From an uncultured beta proteobacterium (GTDB taxonomy: Bacteria > Pseudomonadota > Gammaproteobacteria > Burkholderiales > SG8-39): a stretch of DNA of 47,109 bases. The stretch spans positions 1-47,109 of the forward strand of contig CAIOLO010000112.1 of the NCBI GenBank assembly GCA_903859155.1, read 5' to 3'. The stretch's first letter is position 1; every line of letters begins with the position of its first letter. Under the pieces are notes generated by a model, which saw nothing but the letters and a program-made list of their open reading frames with translations, was not told where the DNA came from and searched no databases. A program made the translations under genes and the position numbers. Of this stretch, positions 42,839-47,109 are shown in pieces.

Positions 42839-43312
42839 TTATTTGCCGCGCTGCGGCGCACGCTTCTCCGGGCCGTGGACCAGCAGCACTGGCACCTGTG
42901 TGCTGCGCACCACCTGTTCGGCATTGCTGCCCATGAGCATGCGCTTGAGACCGCTGCGACCGTGCGTGCCGATCACAATCAAATCCGCCTTGAAGCGTCT
43001 GGCTTCTTCAACGATGCCATCCGCAACCAGTGTGCCGTGTGTTTTTGGCAGCGCGGAATCCGCGCGCACGCCCTGCCCTTCGGCGGTGGCAAGCGCCGTT
43101 TCGATAATCTTTGTTCCCGCGCGCTTGATTTCATTCTCAAGTGCGCCAAAGTCGGTGCCGCCCTCGGGAATGTTTAGAATCGACGTCATATCCAGTACGT
43201 GGATCACGCGCAGGCGCGCCCCAAGCGTGGCGGCCAGTGTGATGGCCTCCTTCAAACCCGCATTGGAGGTATCGCTTCCGTCCACGGGAACGAGAATTTT
43301 CTTATAGCTCAT
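42839..43312 (-). CDS. Universal stress protein, single domain
   Basis: 157 residues, close in sequence and length to the 2965-3438 product (MSYKKILVPVDGSDTSNAGLKEA, GTHGRSGLKRMLMGSNAEQVV, PVLLVHGP). Full Usp nucleotide site. Upstream of ald in a likely two-gene operon, with a weak FNR-like promoter. Confidence 0.93.
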   Translation of the reverse strand: MSYKKILVPVDGSDTSNAGLKEAITLAATLGARLRVIHVLDMTSILNIPEGGTDFGALENEIKRAGTKIIETALATAEGQGVRADSALPKTHGTLVADGIVEEARRFKADLIVIGTHGRSGLKRMLMGSNAEQVVRSTQVPVLLVHGPEKRAPQRGK

Positions 43313-43366
43313 GTCCAGTCTCCGGTTATTTGACCAAAACCAGGTGCCGGCGGATCCGACCGGAAA

Positions 43367-43408
43367 ATCCTAGGCGGAATGGAGGGGGGTGGCATTGACA
43401 TAGCGCAA
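43367..43408 (-). promoter_or_regulatory. Weak FNR-like promoter of usp-ald
   Basis: Minus-strand TTGCGCTATGTCAA (43408-43395) matches 7 of 10 FNR positions. TAGGAT (43372-43367) sits at exactly the -10 position expected for a box at -41.5. The box alone would not be convincing. Confidence 0.35.
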
Positions 43409-43542
43409 GAGACGCGGCACGAGGTTGCAGGGGGTGCGGTTCCCGCGACATCGGTCAGGGTGCCCCGGCTGGATAAATTGGTACTGGCGCCGTTGATGCG
43501 CCTCAATATCGCCAGCCGATAAGCAGGCATCATGGCTGTGCC

Positions 43543-46239
43543 ATGGATTCGCACGGAAGGCATTACCTGACCCCCTTGTTCGAGCCGCGCTCGGTCGCCG
43601 TGGTTGGAGCCACCGAGCGCAAGGGCAGAATCGGCGAAGTGCTGGTCGCCAATATGCTCGCCGCCGGGTATGGGGGGGGGCTTTACGCGGTCAATCCCAA
43701 ATACCGGAGCGTTCGCGGCGTAGGCTGTTTCGCCAACGTGGCGGCGCTGCCTGAAGTGGTGGATCTGGCCGTGATTTCCACGCCTGCGGATACGGTCCCG
43801 GGGCTCATCGACGAATGCGGCCGCGCCGGCATCCGGGCAGTGCTGGTGATCACGGGCGGTTTCGGTGAGACCGGGCCGAAGGGCGCGAGGCTAGAGGCGC
43901 GCGCCCTGGCAAATGCGCGCCGTCATGGCATGCGCATGATCGGGCCCAATTGCCTTGGGATAATTCGACCGGAAATCGGACTCAATGCGGCTTTTGCGCG
44001 CGGCGTGGTCATGTCGGGGGGGCTTGGTCTGGTATCGCAATCCGGCGCGGTCTGTTCCGCCATGCTCGACTGGGCGGCGCCCAATGGCATTGGTTTTTCA
44101 AGCGTGATATCGCTGGGTGGTTCGACCGACATCGATTTCGGCGAGATCATCGATTACCTTGCCGCCGACCGGCACACCGAACAGATTCTGCTGTACATCG
44201 AAGGCGTTCGCGACGCACGCCGCTTCATGAGCAGCCTGCGTGCGGCGGCGCGCGGCAAACCGGTGATTCTGATGAAAGTCGGCCGCCACCCCGCCGGTTC
44301 GCGGGCCGCAGTGTCGCACACTGGCGCCATCGTAGGGCTGGACGACGTATTCGACGCGGCGGTCAGGCGCGCAGGCGTGGTGCGCGTCTACTCGGTGGGC
44401 GAATTGGTCGCCGCGGCACAGGCGCTGGCCTCGCACATCCGTCCCGCAGGCAAACGTCTGGCCGTGATCACCAATGGCGGCGGACCGGGGGTCATGGCGG
44501 CGGATCGCGCCTGTGATCTGGGCCTGCCACTGGCAAACCTTTCGATGTCAACGCTGGAGGCGCTGCGGCAGGTCTTGCCCGCCAATTGGTCGCACGGCAA
44601 TCCGGTGGATCTCATCGGAGATGCCGACGGCGAGCGCTATCGTGCCGCGGTCGCCGCATGCCTTGCCGACGATGGTGTGGACGGGGTGCTGGTCATTCTG
44701 GTTCCGTTGGCGGTCACCGACGTCGGTGAAGTGACCCGGGCCGTCGTCGACGTCGTTGCCGGCAACGCCAAGCCGGTGATTGCCTGCTGGATGGGCGAGG
44801 CGAGCGTGGCCGCCAGCCGGGCGCTTTTGATCAAGGCCGGAATTCCGGTGTTCCGCACCCCCGATCCTGCGGTGCAGATGTTTGCGCATATCTCATCGTT
44901 CTACGACAATCAGCGGGCGTTGTTACAGGTTGCGGGCCCGCTGAGCGAGCGGGATCCTGCCGATTTCGGGGCGGCATCGCGTCTCATCGATGCCGCACTC
45001 GCCGAGGGACGCGCGTTGCTCAACGAGACCGAATCAAAGCGTGTGCTCGCGGCATTCCATATTCCGGTGGCGCAGGCTGCCACCGCGCATTCGGTCGAGG
45101 AGGCGCTCAGCCTGGCCGCGGGGTTCGGCTTTCCAGTCGCCTTGAAGATTGATTCGCCCGATATCTCCCACAAGAGTGAAGTCGGCGGCGTGCGCCTGGA
45201 TTTGATCTCGCCTGACGGCGTGCGCGCAGCCTATGCGGATATCCTGCGAAGCGTGGCGAAGCAACGCCCGCAGGCGCGTATCAAAGGGGTCAACGTCGAG
45301 CCCATGGTCAAGAAGCCCAATGGTCGCGAACTATTTCTGGGCGTGACCCGCGATCCGGTGTTCGGGCCGGCCATCACTTTGGGACCCGGAGGCATAGCGG
45401 TGGAAGCCCCCGGCGACCGCAGCGTTTCCCTGCCGCCGCTCAATGAGCAGCTGGCCGCGGACATGATTCGCGACACCCGGATTTCGCGCATGTTCGCCGC
45501 TTCCGGCCATATGCCGGAAGCGGATATGCACGCCCTGATCGACACGCTGCTGCGCGTCTCCGAAATGGTGTGCGAGCTTCCCGAGATTGAGGAACTTGAC
45601 ATCAAACCGCTGATCGCCGACGAGCTTGGCGTGGTGGCGGTCGATGCCCGCATACTGCTGCGGCGGTTGCCGGCAGCAAGGCGCTATGCCCACCTGGCAA
45701 TACACCCTTATCCGGTCAAGCTGGCGCGCGAAGTCCTGTTGAGGGACGGCACGCCGCTCCTGCTGCGCCCGATCCGTCCCGAGGATGCGGAAATGGAACT
45801 GGAGTTTGTCAGGAGATTGTCGGAAACGAGCCGTTATTTGCGTTTCATGAATGCCCTGCGCGAACTCTCACCGGCGATGTTGGCGCGCTTCACCCAGATC
45901 GACTACGACCGCGACATGGCTTTCATCGCGCTGCAAATGGGGGATGTGCCGGGTCGCCAGGTGGGCGTCGTCCGCTACGTCTCCAATCCCGACGGCAGCA
46001 GCTGCGAATTTGCGATGGCGGTTGCCGATACCTGGCAGGGAAAGGGCCTGGGAACGATTCTGCTCACGGTGCTGATCGAGGCCGCCCTGGAGAGCAGCCT
46101 GGAGGTGATGGTCGGGTATGTGCTGGCGCACAACCACAAGATGCTCGACCTCTGCGATGGACTGGGCTTTTCAATTGCCGATGATCCTGCCGACCCCGGT
46201 GTAAAGGTGGTTACGCTGCTTGTCCGGCCGGGTGTCTGA
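43543..46239 (+). CDS. Pat/PatZ-type protein: acyl-CoA synthetase (NDP-forming) domains with C-terminal GNAT
   Basis: 898 residues. A CoA-binding Rossmann domain (VAVVGATERKGRIGEVL), a succinyl-CoA-ligase-like middle with VSQSGAVCSAMLDWA, an ATP-grasp domain (about 480-700: FPVALKIDSPDISHKSEVGGV) and a C-terminal GNAT acetyltransferase (LRPIRPEDAEMELEFV, GKGLGTILL). This is the domain order of the PatZ lysine acetyltransferases that regulate acyl-CoA synthetases. Full length. Confidence 0.92.
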   Translation: MDSHGRHYLTPLFEPRSVAVVGATERKGRIGEVLVANMLAAGYGGGLYAVNPKYRSVRGVGCFANVAALPEVVDLAVISTPADTVPGLIDECGRAGIRAVLVITGGFGETGPKGARLEARALANARRHGMRMIGPNCLGIIRPEIGLNAAFARGVVMSGGLGLVSQSGAVCSAMLDWAAPNGIGFSSVISLGGSTDIDFGEIIDYLAADRHTEQILLYIEGVRDARRFMSSLRAAARGKPVILMKVGRHPAGSRAAVSHTGAIVGLDDVFDAAVRRAGVVRVYSVGELVAAAQALASHIRPAGKRLAVITNGGGPGVMAADRACDLGLPLANLSMSTLEALRQVLPANWSHGNPVDLIGDADGERYRAAVAACLADDGVDGVLVILVPLAVTDVGEVTRAVVDVVAGNAKPVIACWMGEASVAASRALLIKAGIPVFRTPDPAVQMFAHISSFYDNQRALLQVAGPLSERDPADFGAASRLIDAALAEGRALLNETESKRVLAAFHIPVAQAATAHSVEEALSLAAGFGFPVALKIDSPDISHKSEVGGVRLDLISPDGVRAAYADILRSVAKQRPQARIKGVNVEPMVKKPNGRELFLGVTRDPVFGPAITLGPGGIAVEAPGDRSVSLPPLNEQLAADMIRDTRISRMFAASGHMPEADMHALIDTLLRVSEMVCELPEIEELDIKPLIADELGVVAVDARILLRRLPAARRYAHLAIHPYPVKLAREVLLRDGTPLLLRPIRPEDAEMELEFVRRLSETSRYLRFMNALRELSPAMLARFTQIDYDRDMAFIALQMGDVPGRQVGVVRYVSNPDGSSCEFAMAVADTWQGKGLGTILLTVLIEAALESSLEVMVGYVLAHNHKMLDLCDGLGFSIADDPADPGVKVVTLLVRPGV

Positions 46240-46858
46240 GCTGCCTTTCGAGGTCCTGCTGGTTTCGCGGGGCGAGCACCCGCACGCGGTGTTGCAGAGT
46301 GCCGCTCCCGAGGAGTTCGCGGAACTCCGTTTCCCAGCTTCGCGCCGTGTCGAGAGCGGTTTCCAGCACGACGATCGTGATGCGACCGCGCACCCAGGGT
46401 GCAAGTTCTTCGATAAGTGCGGCGATTCTGGCCCTCGATACGCCGGCCAGACAAACCACCGAGAGTTCTGGCAGCGGCGAAATTCGCGATAACGCACCCG
46501 CAACCACCACATCGGTTGCCGATGCTGCGGCGAGCAGTTCGGCCAGAAGGTGGCCGCGTGCAACCCGAAACGAAGAGCGCAGGTCGGTGCGCCTCGCGAT
46601 AGCCTCAAGCGCGCGCTGCGCCTCTCCTGCCAGCGCGCGCAGCGAGTTCTCCAGCCGGCTGACATCCATCTCCCTGCGGGTGGCAGAGGGAAAGCACACC
46701 TCGGATGCAAAGGGCATGCCGGCCAGATTCAGCAGATTGATGTCTTCTATGAACAAACCGGTCAGTTCGGTGTTCATGCGGGTAGCGGCACCGGCCGAGG
46801 CGCGCAGCAGTGCATCCCCGGCATGCCAGGTTTGTTGCATGACTACGATACGGCGCAT
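46211..46858 (-). CDS. Usp-like protein of unknown function
   Basis: 215 residues. The N-terminal part (MRRIVVMQQTWHAGDALLRASAGAATRMN, then LTGLFIEDINLL) resembles the entry of a Usp domain, but the glycine-rich nucleotide signature is missing, so it is probably a degenerate or distant member. Its end overlaps the convergent Pat gene by 29 bp. The 75-bp repeat array begins 22 bp before its start. Confidence 0.6.
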   Translation of the reverse strand: MRRIVVMQQTWHAGDALLRASAGAATRMNTELTGLFIEDINLLNLAGMPFASEVCFPSATRREMDVSRLENSLRALAGEAQRALEAIARRTDLRSSFRVARGHLLAELLAAASATDVVVAGALSRISPLPELSVVCLAGVSRARIAALIEELAPWVRGRITIVVLETALDTARSWETEFRELLGSGTLQHRVRVLAPRNQQDLERQLRHPAGQAA

Positions 46859-46880
46859 GATGATTAGTATTAGTAAGAAG

Positions 46881-47109
46881 ACCGCGCGGCCAAAAGCTTG
46901 CCGCGCTGCTTCTGGCAGCCGGCGCGAGATTTATGCGACGGCGGTTTCATGTACGACCGCGCGGCCAAAAGCTTGCCGCGCTGCTTCTGACAGCCGGCGC
47001 GAGATTTATGCGACGGCGGTTTCATGTACGACCGCGCGGCCAAAAGCTTGCCGCGCTGCTTCTGGCAGCCGGCGCGAGATTTATGCGACGGCGGTTTCAT
47101 GTACGACCG
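46881..47109. repeat. 75-bp tandem repeat, three full copies plus the start of a fourth
   Basis: Units begin at 46881, 46956, 47031 and 47106. Copies 1 and 3 are identical and copy 2 differs at one base (G to A in TCTGGCAG). Each unit holds a perfect 7-bp inverted repeat GCGCGGC / GCCGCGC with a 9-nt spacer. Because 75 is a multiple of 3, all three plus-strand frames and one minus-strand frame (25-residue units starting MKPPSHKSRAG) stay open, so openness is not evidence of coding. The array continues past the window. Confidence 0.95.

Noticed and set aside
43330-43343. FNR box TTGACCAAAACCAG near the 42839-43312 usp gene
   Set aside because: A box here would put the -41.5 start inside the coding region; the weaker box at 43395 has proper geometry.
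46881-47109. CRISPR array
   Set aside because: The whole 75-bp unit is repeated with one base difference; there are no variable spacers.

Overview
The window is a high-GC proteobacterial chromosome segment, most likely from a facultatively anaerobic betaproteobacterium. This rests on the cbb3-oxidase tail (ccoP-ccoG-fixH), a Bug-type tricarboxylate-binding protein, FNR/ANR-style promoters and the overall gene repertoire. I see no rRNA, tRNA, CRISPR array or intact insertion sequence. It reads as a redox, metal/metalloid and envelope-stress region.

Layout. (1) 1-4.7 kb: the end of the cbb3 oxidase operon (ccoP C-terminus, ccoG, fixH, a small membrane protein), two universal stress protein (Usp) genes, a monohaem cytochrome c and an ArsR-type remnant. 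(2) 4.8-12.4 kb: an EnvZ/OmpR-like two-component pair transcribed away from a small secreted protein and a TolC / HlyD / ABC permease / ABC ATPase export operon, then a membrane methyltransferase. (3) 12.5-18 kb: an MFS carrier, a second two-component pair whose sensor has a Gly-Met repeat, a Met/Gly-rich secreted protein and a second MFS carrier. (4) 18.1-25.7 kb: a five-gene operon DUF2892 / adaptor / RND pump / DUF2892 / TolC, with a divergent CsoR/FrmR-family repressor and a CsoR-type operator, then a TDT-family anion exporter. (5) 25.8-31.7 kb: an arsenic resistance operon (arsR, acr3, arsD, arsA, a UPF0718 permease and a thioredoxin-like protein) flanked by gene remnants (a truncated ArsR, a CDF fragment). 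(6) 31.8-33.4 kb: a Bug-type binding protein and a nitroreductase. (7) 33.5-38 kb: arrA-arrB-torD, a respiratory arsenate reductase identified by its RGRY motif and cysteine spacing, preceded by an unrecognised overlapping ORF. (8) 38.0-46.9 kb: a non-coding stretch holding a candidate FNR-activated small RNA, then an FNR-type promoter and a tandem Usp, an APH-like/P-loop kinase fusion, alanine dehydrogenase, another Usp, a Pat-type acetyltransferase and a Usp-like protein. (9) 46.88 kb to the end: a 75-bp tandem repeat running off the window.

How it fits together (inference). ArrAB would reduce arsenate in the periplasm during anaerobic respiration. Arsenite that enters the cell would be sensed by ArsR, carried by ArsD to ArsA, and expelled by Acr3; no arsC is present. 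Several Usp genes and the candidate sRNA carry FNR-type boxes, and at the sRNA and two Usp genes the box sits exactly at -41.5 relative to a -10 element, so part of the window looks like an oxygen-limitation regulon.

The strongest candidate for something undescribed is the roughly 184-nt sRNA at 38763-38946. It has a perfect FNR palindrome, an exactly spaced -10, three hairpins with C-rich loops and a strong intrinsic terminator, and no convincing ORF.
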